Under the pieces are notes generated by a model. The model was not told the DNA's origin. It searched no databases and worked only from the letters and a program-made list of their open reading frames with translations. Both the position numbers and the translations under genes were made by a program. DNA of 64,000 nucleotides, taken from Streptomyces malaysiensis subsp. samsunensis (GTDB lineage: Bacteria > Actinomycetota > Actinomycetes > Streptomycetales > Streptomycetaceae). This document shows, piece by piece, positions 17,832 through 26,287 of the stretch (positions within the stretch are counted from its first letter, which is position 1; every line of letters begins with the position of its first letter). The stretch is from positions 1-64,000 of the forward strand of contig NZ_JANIIC010000013.1 in assembly GCF_024519315.1 (NCBI RefSeq). The letters are read 5' to 3'.

Positions 17832-18137
17832 CACGACCTTTCGTCGGGCCCCGAACCGCACACCGATATGTCGGTCCGGGCGAGGCAGGGAAGCGGCGTA
17901 TCAGCCGGCGCTCCTGCCCGGGGACTTCCGGCACCGGCCCGTTCTACCCGCCACCCGTGGGACCCCTCCCCGCGGTCGGGCGCGGTCCTGTGCGCCGTAC
18001 CGGGCTGGGGCATTCAGCGGTAGGTCGGCATCCTTTCGGGTTGCGGGGCCCGTGGACGGATCTCGTTTCGCAGCCGTGCCGAGCATGGGTCGATTGACTT
18101 GGCGCGGGGAGGCGATCGCGCCTCCGGAGCGTCTCGT
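17832..18137. other. Divergent intergenic region
   Basis: 306 bases between the receptor-like gene and the berberine-bridge-type oxidase. It should hold both promoters. An interrupted inverted repeat GGAGGC-N6-GCCTCC at about 18109-18126 overlaps the oxidase ribosome binding site region and could mask it in mRNA. No open reading frame here looks real. Confidence 0.5.
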
Positions 18138-19751
18138 GTGAGGGCAGCCACGTTGATCAACAGGCGGAATGTACTGCGGGCAGGCACGGTGGGGGTTTTG
18201 GGAGCGGAGGTGGTGGGCTCGCAGTCGCCGCCCGCCGCTGCCGCGCCATCCTCCGGGACGGCGGAGCGAGTCAGTCAGCGGGACTGGGAGCTGCTGGTCC
18301 GGGCGCTGTCGCCGCGTTCCACGCTGTACCGGCCGGGAGACTCCGGCTATCCGCCGCTGGCGCTGCCGTTCAACCATCGGTACGCCGGGATCCGCCCCGC
18401 CGGAATCGTGGCGTGTGGCACCGCCGGGGATGTCCGTACGTCGGTCCGCTGGGCCCGCTCGGTGGGGCTGCCCGCCGTGCCTCGCTCCGGGCTGGGCCAC
18501 AACTACGCCGGGTACTCCGCCACCACCGGTCTGCTGCTCAACATGGCCCGTATGAATGGCATCGACTCCACCCCGCTTCCGGGTGCCCGCTCCCGGACCC
18601 GGACGTACGGGCGGATGAGGGTCGTCCACGACGCGGGGACCGTGACCGTGGGGGCGGGGGTCACCAACGGCGATCTGCACCCGATGCTGGAGGACCGCGG
18701 CATGTTCGTGCCGACCGGCCGCTGCCCCACGGTCGGGGTGGCCGGGCTGGTGCTCGGTGGCGGTATCGGCTTCAGCGACAAGATGTTCGGCCTGACCTGC
18801 GACCGGCTGGTCTCGACGACCGTGGTACTCGCCGACGGCGGTGTGGTGGAGGCCAGTGAGGACGCGCACCCCGATCTGTTCTGGGGCTGCCGCGGCGGGG
18901 CGGGGAACAACTTCGGTGTCAACACCTCCTTTACGTTCCAGTACGAGCGGTTCCAGGGCGATGTGGGTGTCTACGAGTTGCGCTGGAGCCTGGACTCGGC
19001 ACTGCCGGTGATGGCCGCCGCGCAGCGGATCGCCGTGAACACGCTGGACGACAAGCGGTTCCATCTCCGTGTCGGCATGGGGACCCATGGGTTCACCAGG
19101 GACGAGATCCGCGCCAACGCGGGTGTCAATGCCATCGGCCAGTTCTACGGCCACCTCGATGAGCTGCGCGACATCCTGGCTCCGCTGCTCGCCATCGGTA
19201 CGGCCGAGGAGCGGGCCCGCAACAAGGCGTCCGTCCGCGAGGTCACTCCGGGGGAGGCGAGTGTGCTGCTGAGCGCCACCACACCGGTGCAGCAGTTCGG
19301 CGCCAAGTCGGCGGTACTGACGGCCCGGAGGCTGCTGACCGATGAGCAGGTGGCCGCCGCCGCCGAACAACTGCTGGAGTGGCCCGGCAGCGACAACGAG
19401 GACGGAGCCGGGTTCGCCATGTTCGCCCTCGGTGGCGAGATCAACCAAGTGCCGCCGGACGCGACGGCGTTCGTGCACCGGAACGGAGTGTTCGTCCTCG
19501 CCGCCGAGACCTCCTGGGCGGACTACGATCCGCCGAGCGTCGCCACGGCGAATCTCGACTGGCTCCGTGAGTTCTACTTCGCCATTTTCGGTGGTACGCC
19601 TCCCCCGCAGTCGTATCAGAATTTCCCGGATCCGACCCTGAAGGACTGGCGGCGGGCGTATTACGCTGCGAACTACGACCGGCTGGTCCGAGTGAATCAG
19701 AAGTACGACCCCACCAACTTCTTCAGCTATCCGCAGGCGATCGGCACCTGA
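18138..19751 (+). CDS. Tat-exported FAD-linked oxidase, berberine-bridge type
   Basis: 537 residues. A twin-arginine signal (NRRNVLRAG then a hydrophobic stretch, cleavage near AAAAPSSG) points to folded export. The PCMH-type FAD domain follows, with GLGHNYAGYS carrying the His that links to the FAD 8-alpha carbon and TGRCPTVGVAG carrying the Cys of bicovalent enzymes; the C-terminal berberine-bridge tail is FPDPTLKDWRRAYYAANYDRL-like and ends KYDPTNFFSYPQ. Such enzymes oxidise sugars or natural-product alcohols. I chose GTG 18138 because TCCGGAG lies 8 bases upstream and it places the RR motif near the N-terminus. Confidence 0.85.
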   Translation: MRAATLINRRNVLRAGTVGVLGAEVVGSQSPPAAAAPSSGTAERVSQRDWELLVRALSPRSTLYRPGDSGYPPLALPFNHRYAGIRPAGIVACGTAGDVRTSVRWARSVGLPAVPRSGLGHNYAGYSATTGLLLNMARMNGIDSTPLPGARSRTRTYGRMRVVHDAGTVTVGAGVTNGDLHPMLEDRGMFVPTGRCPTVGVAGLVLGGGIGFSDKMFGLTCDRLVSTTVVLADGGVVEASEDAHPDLFWGCRGGAGNNFGVNTSFTFQYERFQGDVGVYELRWSLDSALPVMAAAQRIAVNTLDDKRFHLRVGMGTHGFTRDEIRANAGVNAIGQFYGHLDELRDILAPLLAIGTAEERARNKASVREVTPGEASVLLSATTPVQQFGAKSAVLTARRLLTDEQVAAAAEQLLEWPGSDNEDGAGFAMFALGGEINQVPPDATAFVHRNGVFVLAAETSWADYDPPSVATANLDWLREFYFAIFGGTPPPQSYQNFPDPTLKDWRRAYYAANYDRLVRVNQKYDPTNFFSYPQAIGT

Positions 19752-19905
19752 CGTTCTCGGTCCGCCGCCGCACGCCCTCAGGCATCGGTGTGGCGGAGTG
19801 GCGGGGAAAGACGAGGACTTGGCTGTTTCGTTGCCGGTCTCGCGCCTCTCGGAGTAGTGTCACGCGAATCATGGTGTGGCCGGAACGTCCCGAGAGGGTG
19901 CCACT

Positions 19906-21219
19906 GTGCGCGCATGGCTCCCCGATGCTCGTGGCCACCGGCGGCTGTTCTCCGCACTCGCCATCGACGCCCTGGGCACCGGCCTCTTCCTGCCGTTCTC
20001 CATCCTCTATTTCACCGCGACGACCGATCTGAGCCTCGGCAGGGTCGGACTGGCCCTGTCCATCGCGGCGTTGATACGCATTCCGGCGACCGCGGGCGCG
20101 GGAATGTTCTGTGATCGGTTCGGCGCCCGTCGCACGGTGGTCGTCTCGAACCTGACCCAGGCGGTCGGGTTCTTCAACTACCTGTTGGTGGGTTCCTTCG
20201 GTCATCTGCTCATCGCCGCGGTGGTCGTACAGCTCGGCAACTCCGCGTTCTGGGTGGCCTATCCGCCCCTGGTGCACGATGTCGCCGAGGGGAAGCACCA
20301 GGAGTCCTGGTTCGCCCTGATCACCACGTTGCGCAATGCGGGGCTCGGGGTCGGCGCTCTGGGCGCGAGCCTCGCCGTCGCGATCGGCGGGACGAACGGA
20401 TACACCGCGATCGTCGCCGTCAACGCCGTGTCGTTCGCCGTCGCGGCGGTCCTGACACGGCTCGGCTCCTCGGGCGGCGATCACGCCGTATCCGTCCCGG
20501 AGCACGGCAACACCACACAACGCGCCGATGTGAGCGGCTGGGCGAGCACACTTCGGGACCGGCCCTTCCTCGGATTCGTCGTGCTCAACTTCGGGCTCGC
20601 CCTGCTCTCGCTCGCCTTCGCCCTCGCTGTTCCCGTCTTCCTGGTCGAGACGGTGCGTCTGCCGCCGTGGATACCCGGCACCGTTCTCGCGGTCAACGCC
20701 GTGCTCGGCGCGGTGGGCGCCACAGCCGTCGGCGCCGCCATCACCGGACGTCGGCGAGCGAGCAGCCTGATGGCGTCGCAGGCCATTGTCGGCGGCGCGT
20801 TCATGGCCGTGCTGTGCTCCGCGTATGTGCCATCGGCGGTCGGCATCTGCCTCGCGCTCGCCGCGGTCGTCCTGGTGACGGTCGGCGAACTGATCCAGGG
20901 CCTGATCGTGGCGCCCATCGTCAACGACCGTGCCACCGCGGCGAGTCGCGGCCGCTACAACTCGCTCTTCCAGATGGCCTTCAGCGTCGGCGATGTCGTC
21001 ACACCGGCCCTCATGACCATGCTTCTGGCGCATGGACCGCTCGCCACCTGGCTACCGATGGCGGCCCTCGCCATGGTCGACATGCTCGGTATCGCCCTGC
21101 TCGCCAACCATCTCCCCGCGATGCGGCGCCGCGTCAATCAGCCCGACCGCACCGAACCCGACGGAAGCCGTGCCGCTCCACCCGCCCGGGCCCCCAGGCC
21201 CATGACGCGGCGGGATTGA
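19906..21219 (+). CDS. MFS transporter
   Basis: 437 residues with about twelve hydrophobic helices, a short basic DRFGARRTVVVS loop between helices 2 and 3 (MFS signature region), and a central hydrophilic loop near residue 200 (GSSGGDHAVSVPEHGNTTQ). It resembles drug-exporter-like MFS proteins of actinomycetes. GTG 19906 is preceded by GAGAGGG at about 7 bases; the earlier GTG at 19876 lacks a site. It is convergent with the aromatic-catabolism pair, so co-regulation is not obvious. Substrate unknown. Confidence 0.8.
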   Translation: MRAWLPDARGHRRLFSALAIDALGTGLFLPFSILYFTATTDLSLGRVGLALSIAALIRIPATAGAGMFCDRFGARRTVVVSNLTQAVGFFNYLLVGSFGHLLIAAVVVQLGNSAFWVAYPPLVHDVAEGKHQESWFALITTLRNAGLGVGALGASLAVAIGGTNGYTAIVAVNAVSFAVAAVLTRLGSSGGDHAVSVPEHGNTTQRADVSGWASTLRDRPFLGFVVLNFGLALLSLAFALAVPVFLVETVRLPPWIPGTVLAVNAVLGAVGATAVGAAITGRRRASSLMASQAIVGGAFMAVLCSAYVPSAVGICLALAAVVLVTVGELIQGLIVAPIVNDRATAASRGRYNSLFQMAFSVGDVVTPALMTMLLAHGPLATWLPMAALAMVDMLGIALLANHLPAMRRRVNQPDRTEPDGSRAAPPARAPRPMTRRD

Positions 21220-21246
21220 GGGAGCCGGGGACGGCGGTCCGGTGGG

Positions 21247-22173
21247 TCAGCCCGTCGGGCTGTGGGTGCCGGTCATCAAGGCGGCGAGATCGTCGGGGGC
21301 GAGGAAGGACGGCGGGGGCGGCGGTCCCCAGTTGAACAGGCCCTTGGCGCCCTCCAGGACTTCCGGCGTCCACAGCTGGTCGTCGACGATGCAGTCCATG
21401 TCGGAGTAGTACTCGCTGAAGTTGCCCGCCGGGTCCTTGAGGTACCAGAAGAAGTTCGATCCGGCGTGGTGACGACCCAGGCCCCAGATATGGCGTTCGG
21501 GGTGGTCCTCCAGCATGGCGGCGGCGCCGCGGCCGACCTCGTCGATGTCGTCGACCTGCCACGAGGTGTGGTGCAGGAAGGTGACCGGGGCGGCCAGCAC
21601 CAGGATGTTGTGGTGGTCGGTGGAGCAGCGCAGGAAGGCGCCCTGATCCTTGATGTGGTCCGACACCTTGAAGCCCAGCCCGTCCCGGAAGAAGGCCGTC
21701 GTCGCGTCGAAGTCCGTGGTGCCGATGACCGCGTGGCCCAGCTTGCGGGGCCGTACCGGGCCGTCACGCAGCACACCGGGGGCACGGGCATCGGTGCGGT
21801 CGCTGCGTCCCGGGCCGTTGTAGACGGTGGCCGGCACCGGACCCTGAACCAGGCGGGGGGCCACCTCCAGTACGGCGCGGACCGCGGTGGCCTTGTCGTA
21901 CGCGGTCAGGGTCATGTCCTCGGTGCGGGGTTCGGCGCCCAGGCGGTGCAGCCGGGACGCGGCCGCGGCGAGGTCGTCGGGGCTGTCCGCGCCGATGCGC
22001 ACCTCGGCCAGACGGCGGGTCGGGGCGTGCACGATGCGCAGCTGACGGCCCACGTCCCGGGTGGAGAACCAGCCGTCCTCTTCAGGCGTGAGCCCGAAGT
22101 CGGCGTAGTAGGCGGCCGTCTCGGCGACGTTGGGGACCCCCATGGTGATGGAGGTCAGCCGGTGCAGTGCCAT
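21247..22173 (-). CDS. Type I extradiol ring-cleavage dioxygenase
   Basis: 308 residues made of two VOC modules. The metal ligands are visible in the second module: His in KLGHAVIGTTDFD, His in FLHHTSWQVDD, and Glu in GNFSEYYSD. The pattern fits catechol 2,3-dioxygenase or homoprotocatechuate-type enzymes that open a catechol ring with O2 and Fe(II). It lies 27 bases downstream of an FAH-family hydrolase with the same orientation, a common pairing in meta-cleavage pathways. ATG at 22173 is preceded by GGAGTCC. Confidence 0.85.
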   Translation of the reverse strand: MALHRLTSITMGVPNVAETAAYYADFGLTPEEDGWFSTRDVGRQLRIVHAPTRRLAEVRIGADSPDDLAAAASRLHRLGAEPRTEDMTLTAYDKATAVRAVLEVAPRLVQGPVPATVYNGPGRSDRTDARAPGVLRDGPVRPRKLGHAVIGTTDFDATTAFFRDGLGFKVSDHIKDQGAFLRCSTDHHNILVLAAPVTFLHHTSWQVDDIDEVGRGAAAMLEDHPERHIWGLGRHHAGSNFFWYLKDPAGNFSEYYSDMDCIVDDQLWTPEVLEGAKGLFNWGPPPPPSFLAPDDLAALMTGTHSPTG

Positions 22174-22200
22174 GAGGACTCCTTCGTCCGTCGGAACCGC

Positions 22201-23043
22201 TCAGGCCACGAAGGTCTGACGCAGCTCGCCGATGCCTTCGATGGTGCTCACCAGTTCGTCGCCCGCCGCCAGCCAGCGCTGGGGGTTGCGGCCGAGCCCC
22301 ACACCGGCCGGTGTGCCGGTGAAGATCACGTCACCGGGCAGCAGCGGCAGGACCGCCGAGAGCCCGGCGATCAGGGCGGGGACGGAGAAGATCAGGTCCC
22401 GGGTGCGGCCCTTCTGCACTTCCTCACCGTTGATGGCACAGCGCAGTTCGAGGTCGTCGGGGTTGTCGAACTCGTCGGTGGTGACCAGCCACGGCCCGAT
22501 CGGCGCGAAGCCGGGGAAGGACTTGCCCAGGCTGAACTGCGGGGCCGGTCCGGCCAGTTGCACCACCCGCTCGGAGATGTCCTGCCCGACCGCGAGGCCC
22601 GCCACATGCCGCCATGCGTCGGTCTCGGACACGGCCTCGGCGCGTCGGCCGATGACCACGACCAGCTCCACCTCCCAGTCGGTGTGGCCGCCCTCGGGCA
22701 GCTTCACCTCGGTGACGGGCCCGGTGATGGAGGTGGCGAACTTGGTGAAGACCGGCGGCAGCCCCTCGGGCGCGGCGAATCCGGACTCGGAGGCATGATC
22801 GCGGTAGTTCAGGCCGATGGCCAGCGTCTGCCGCGGCGCGGGGGCGGGCGAGCCGAGCTTCGCGGGCTCGAAGCCGTCTCCGGTGGGCAGGTCCGCGGTC
22901 TTCGCCCAGGTGTGGAACTCCTCCCAGCGCTCGTACACGGCCTGCGGATCGGCGGCGAAACGGCCGCCGCTGGCCTGCTCGACGTCCACGGCCCGGCCGT
23001 CGACGATCAAGGTCAGCCGACCGGAGAGATTGGCGATGCGCAC
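22201..23043 (-). CDS. Fumarylacetoacetate hydrolase family protein
   Basis: 280 residues. The FAH fold is clear: GLNYRDHASESG, the metal ligands in DWEVELVVVIG, GQDISERVVQ, and the closing GDVIFTGTPAGVGLG motif. Family members hydrolyse or decarboxylate 1,3-diketo acids or act as 2-hydroxyhepta-2,4-diene-1,7-dioate isomerase/hydratase. Paired with the ring-cleavage dioxygenase, it probably processes the ring-opened product. I chose GTG 23043 (GGGAG about 6 bases upstream) rather than the ATG at 23094. The divergent regulator gene is truncated, so control may be lost. Confidence 0.85.
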   Translation of the reverse strand: MRIANLSGRLTLIVDGRAVDVEQASGGRFAADPQAVYERWEEFHTWAKTADLPTGDGFEPAKLGSPAPAPRQTLAIGLNYRDHASESGFAAPEGLPPVFTKFATSITGPVTEVKLPEGGHTDWEVELVVVIGRRAEAVSETDAWRHVAGLAVGQDISERVVQLAGPAPQFSLGKSFPGFAPIGPWLVTTDEFDNPDDLELRCAINGEEVQKGRTRDLIFSVPALIAGLSAVLPLLPGDVIFTGTPAGVGLGRNPQRWLAAGDELVSTIEGIGELRQTFVA

Positions 23044-23177
23044 GGTGTGGCTCCCGAAGGGTCGGTGGGAGCGGGCGCGGCGATGAACCGGCATCAGGCC
23101 GTATCACCGGTCCGTTCCCGCTGGTGACGGCGCTTCCCCGGCCAGGAGCGGCCGGAGCTTGCCCATCCACCAGCAAT

Positions 23178-23189
23178 TCATCATGATGA
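23178..23189. promoter_or_regulatory. Operator-like palindrome, site 1
   Basis: TCATCATGATGA is a perfect 12-base palindrome in the gap between the FAH-family gene and the GntR fragment. A second site sharing ATTCATCATGAT in inverse orientation lies 55 bases away, so a dimeric regulator, presumably the GntR protein, is expected to bind both. Confidence 0.6.
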
Positions 23190-23242
23190 TTATCCCGATG
23201 CTGCGCCCGGTCGCGGCGGGCCGTCAAGAGCGCGCCCTGAAA

Positions 23243-23256
23243 CAATCATGATGAAT
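23243..23256. promoter_or_regulatory. Operator-like palindrome, site 2
   Basis: AATCATGATGAAT (core ATCATGAT) lies just upstream of the GntR start and is the inverse match of site 1. It probably mediates autoregulation. Confidence 0.55.
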
Positions 23257-23279
23257 ATGACGAGGAGGTGGGAGCCGTC

Positions 23280-23621
23280 GTGACTGCCACGTCCGACCCC
23301 GGAGAGGTGGCCCCCGGGGCACCGGCCGAGCCCGGCGCCGACGGCGTCACCGACCCGGGCCGAAGCGTTCGCGCCATCGGCGGCACGACCGCGCCTCGCC
23401 GTGGCCGCCGCGCCGACGGCGCACCCCGGGCGACGGCCTCGGGACGCGCCGAACAAGCGGCGGAACGCATCGCCGCGCTGGTCGGCAGCGTCCGTCCCGG
23501 ATCCCGGCTGGGCACCAAGGAAGAGCTGCGCACCCTGTGCGAGGTGTCCGTGGGCACCTTCAACGAGGCTCTACGGCTCCTCCAGTCACGCGGTCTGGTC
23601 AGGTGCGGCGGTAGCCGTTGA
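23280..23621 (+). pseudogene. GntR/FadR-type regulator, truncated after the DNA-binding domain
   Basis: 113 residues. After a flexible N-terminus the winged helix is complete (AAERIAALVGSVRPGSRLGTK, then FNEALRLLQSRGLVR), but the reading ends six residues later in CGGSR and no effector-binding C-terminal domain follows. Downstream sequence belongs to an oppositely oriented glycosidase fragment, so the 3' part was lost in a deletion with its junction at about 23600-23610. GTG 23280 follows AGGAGGTGGGAG. The remaining domain could still bind the two palindromes upstream but could not sense a ligand. Confidence 0.75.
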
Positions 23622-24090
23622 CGCCGGACAGGTCGTGGTCGGGGATGTCCACGGTGAGCCGGGCGAGCAGGGTGAAGGAGCCGAAGTCGCCGCGGCCGTA
23701 GGGGAATTGGCCGTCGGCGTCGAGGGTTTCGTTGAGGCCGCCGGTCCACATCGTGACATCGCTGATCAGCAGGAGTTCACGGCCGGGGTCGTTCCTCGCG
23801 AGGGCGCCGAGGCGGCCGTTGCCGACCGGCAGGCCCTGCTCGATCAGGGAGCCCTCGCCGCCGGGGGCCTGCCACCACAGCTGGTCGTGCGATGTGCCGG
23901 TGAGCGGCGGGATGTCGGCAGGCCGCCGGGGCGCGGCGGAGGCGGTGAAGGCGGGCAGGGCGCCGAGTGCGGCGGTGAGTCCGGCCGTCGCCGCGAGGGA
24001 CAGCGCGGTTCTCCTGCTGAGGTCGCTGCCGGGGCTGTTGCCGGGGTCTCTGCTGGGGTCTTTGCCGGGGTCGGTCGGGCGGGGGTTCAT
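23599..24090 (-). pseudogene. GH95 alpha-L-fucosidase-type enzyme, N-terminal fragment
   Basis: 163 residues, while GH95 enzymes are about 750-800. A Tat-like signal (SRRTALSLAATAGLTAALGAL) is followed by the GH95 N-terminal beta domain: LWWQAPGGEGSLIEQGLPVGN, GRLGALARND, MWTGGLNE, and YGRGDFGSFTLLARLTVDI. It stops at GYRRT within the same few bases where the GntR gene is cut. The catalytic barrel is absent. It is separated by 59 bases from the GH27 gene upstream and was probably co-transcribed with it. Confidence 0.75.
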
Positions 24091-24149
24091 GGCGGCTCCA
24101 GGCGTCTGAGATCCGAAGGGGGCCCGGCCGGGGCCGGGCCCCCGGGTGT

Positions 24150-25970
24150 TCAGGAGGACTTCGGTACGTCGATCCGGTCGATGTCCGGCGCGTAGTCGGA
24201 ACCGCTGTCGAAGGTGATGGTGTTGGAGCCGGCCTTGAGCGTCACCGGTACATGGACGCTGTTGACGGTGGACCAGTCGCCGCTCGAGGGGAACTTGTGG
24301 CGCGTGGCGCCACCGCCGTTGGCCGAGATGTCGGCGGAGCGGGCGTCACCGCTGATGTAGGCGACCTTGATCTGGTAGGTGCCGGCCTTGTCGACGACGA
24401 CGTTGTTGATGGTCAGCTTGCCACCGGTGTAGAGGTTGCCGACCTTGTGGCCGTCGGAGCAGGCCGCGCAGTCGGCGACCGAGGCGTTGCCGTCCAGGGT
24501 GTTCGCCGATGCCTCGGCCTCGATACCGGTCCAGGTGAGCGCGTCGCCGCGCGGGGTGACCGTGAAGAGGCGGGAGCCATGGGCGGGCAGGGCCTCGGTG
24601 ATCTTGTTCTTGTGGCTGCCGAGGTTCTCGTGGTTCCACAGGTCCCGGACCGTGGCCTTGCCGGTGAAGCCGAGCGTCGACCAGTCGGCGGTCACCGAGG
24701 CGGGCTTGTCGGCGAGGTTGAACAGGGCGACGGTGTAGGTGCCGTCGTGGTTCTTCGCGGCCCACACCTGCTGGGGGTCGGACGGTGTGACCGGCTTCGC
24801 GGGCGGGGTGTCGCCCTGGTTGACGGCGAGGACCTCGCGGTTGGTCAGCAGGGAAAGACCGTAGGAGTCCAGCTTGGTCAGGTCGTCACCGGTGTAGAGC
24901 GGGGACTTGGCGATCGCCCACAGCGTGGCGTAGCTCTGCCGCTCGGCCTTGGTCAGGCCGTCCATCTCACCGTTGCCCACGTCGAGGGAGTCGAGGTCGT
25001 TCCAGCCGCCGGGGCCGGCGTGCCGGGTCCAGGCGGGGGTGTCGTCCCAGCGGTCGTCGACGGAGTTCTCCCAGCTGACGAGCGTGTTGCAGTAGCACTC
25101 GACGTCGGTGTCGACGCGCCAGCCGTTGGAGTGCTTCTTCCAGTCCTCGGCGTGGCCGATGTCCAGGGACCAGGACAGCTCCAGGTGGATCGGGCGGCCG
25201 GTGGCGGAGATCGCCTTCTGCCAGGCGGCCACGTCGGCGACGTTGTCGTAGTTGTCGCCGCTCTTGAAGGAGCCGGGGCCCACGCCGTCCAGCTTGAGGA
25301 AGTCATAGCCCCAGTCGGCGAACAGCCGGGCCTGGGAGTCGATGTACTTCTGTGCGCAGGGATTCGAGAAGTCGATCTTGTACGCGCTGTCCCAGCCGTT
25401 GGTGGTGCGCAGGTCGTCGTAGACGATATCGGCGGTGGTGCAGCCCTCGGCGTTCCAGATCGGCACCTTGCCGCCGCCGTACCCCTCCTTCTCCAGGCCG
25501 ACGGGGAGATAGATACCGGCCTTGAGGTCCTTGGCGTGGATATGCTCGGCGACCGACTTCATACCGCTGGGGAAGCGCACCGGATCGGCCTTCTGCCGGC
25601 CGTACTCGTCGAACTCGGGCGTCCACGCGTAGTCGCGCCACCAGCCGGCGTCGATGTTGATGTACTCGTAGCCGTACTTCTTCAGCTTGGCGGCCATGGC
25701 GTCGGTCTGTTTCACGACGTTGGCCTCGGTGAGGTAGCTGTAGTCGCCGTTCGGGTTGAGGCCCGGGTACTTCGACGACTGCATGCTCCAACTGCTCCAG
25801 CCCATATAGGGCTTGACGGCGGCGGTGACCGAGGCGGCCGAAGTGGCGCTCCCGTCGTCGGGCTGTGCCCGCGCCGCCGGGGCGGCCGTCGCGAAGGCCG
25901 CGGCGAGGGCCAGGACGACGAGGGATCTCAGACCGCGTACGGGCATGAGGGGAGACGAGGATGACCGCAT
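24150..25970 (-). CDS. Secreted GH27 alpha-galactosidase with C-terminal carbohydrate-binding module
   Basis: 606 residues. A Sec signal peptide (residues 1-36) is followed by a GH27 barrel: MGWSSWS, YINIDAGWW, nucleophile Asp228 in FLKLDGVG, and the acid/base Asp in WRVDTDVE (287 or 289). A beta-sandwich domain follows, then a C-terminal ~125-residue CBM35/CBM6-like module beginning IEAEASANTL and ending APDIDRIDVP. It removes terminal alpha-galactose (or beta-L-arabinopyranose in some relatives) from plant polysaccharides outside the cell. ATG 25970 is preceded by GGAGGTAGG. A ROK regulator and a GH36 gene are adjacent, giving a galactoside-use locus. Confidence 0.88.
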   Translation of the reverse strand: MRSSSSPLMPVRGLRSLVVLALAAAFATAAPAARAQPDDGSATSAASVTAAVKPYMGWSSWSMQSSKYPGLNPNGDYSYLTEANVVKQTDAMAAKLKKYGYEYINIDAGWWRDYAWTPEFDEYGRQKADPVRFPSGMKSVAEHIHAKDLKAGIYLPVGLEKEGYGGGKVPIWNAEGCTTADIVYDDLRTTNGWDSAYKIDFSNPCAQKYIDSQARLFADWGYDFLKLDGVGPGSFKSGDNYDNVADVAAWQKAISATGRPIHLELSWSLDIGHAEDWKKHSNGWRVDTDVECYCNTLVSWENSVDDRWDDTPAWTRHAGPGGWNDLDSLDVGNGEMDGLTKAERQSYATLWAIAKSPLYTGDDLTKLDSYGLSLLTNREVLAVNQGDTPPAKPVTPSDPQQVWAAKNHDGTYTVALFNLADKPASVTADWSTLGFTGKATVRDLWNHENLGSHKNKITEALPAHGSRLFTVTPRGDALTWTGIEAEASANTLDGNASVADCAACSDGHKVGNLYTGGKLTINNVVVDKAGTYQIKVAYISGDARSADISANGGGATRHKFPSSGDWSTVNSVHVPVTLKAGSNTITFDSGSDYAPDIDRIDVPKSS

Positions 25971-26287
25971 GGGTCCTACCTCCAGGAGGTGTGGTGCGGG
26001 GAATGGCGGGGAGACGCGGCGCGGTTCGGGGTGACGGCGGCGAGGGCTCGGCTCGTGCCCGTACCGAGGTGAACGCGCCGAGGAACGGGGGCCGGCGTGC
26101 GAAGTACACCAGCGGCGTGGGGGGCTCGCGGTCATTCGGCGAACGACGGCGCGAGCGAGGCTGGCGCGGGTGGCCGGACGAGGACAACAGGGTGATCAGC
26201 GGCAGGCGATGACGACCGCGAGGGAGAGGCGGTCGCCGCGTCCGCGACCGGAGTGGGAGAGGGTCGCGGAGGGCACGGTGTTCCTGT
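25971..26287. other. Intergenic region upstream of the GH27 gene
   Basis: 317 bases between the GH27 start and the stop of the ROK gene, both on the minus strand. It must hold the GH27 promoter and the end of the ROK transcript. I see no convincing ORF or strong terminator. Confidence 0.5.
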
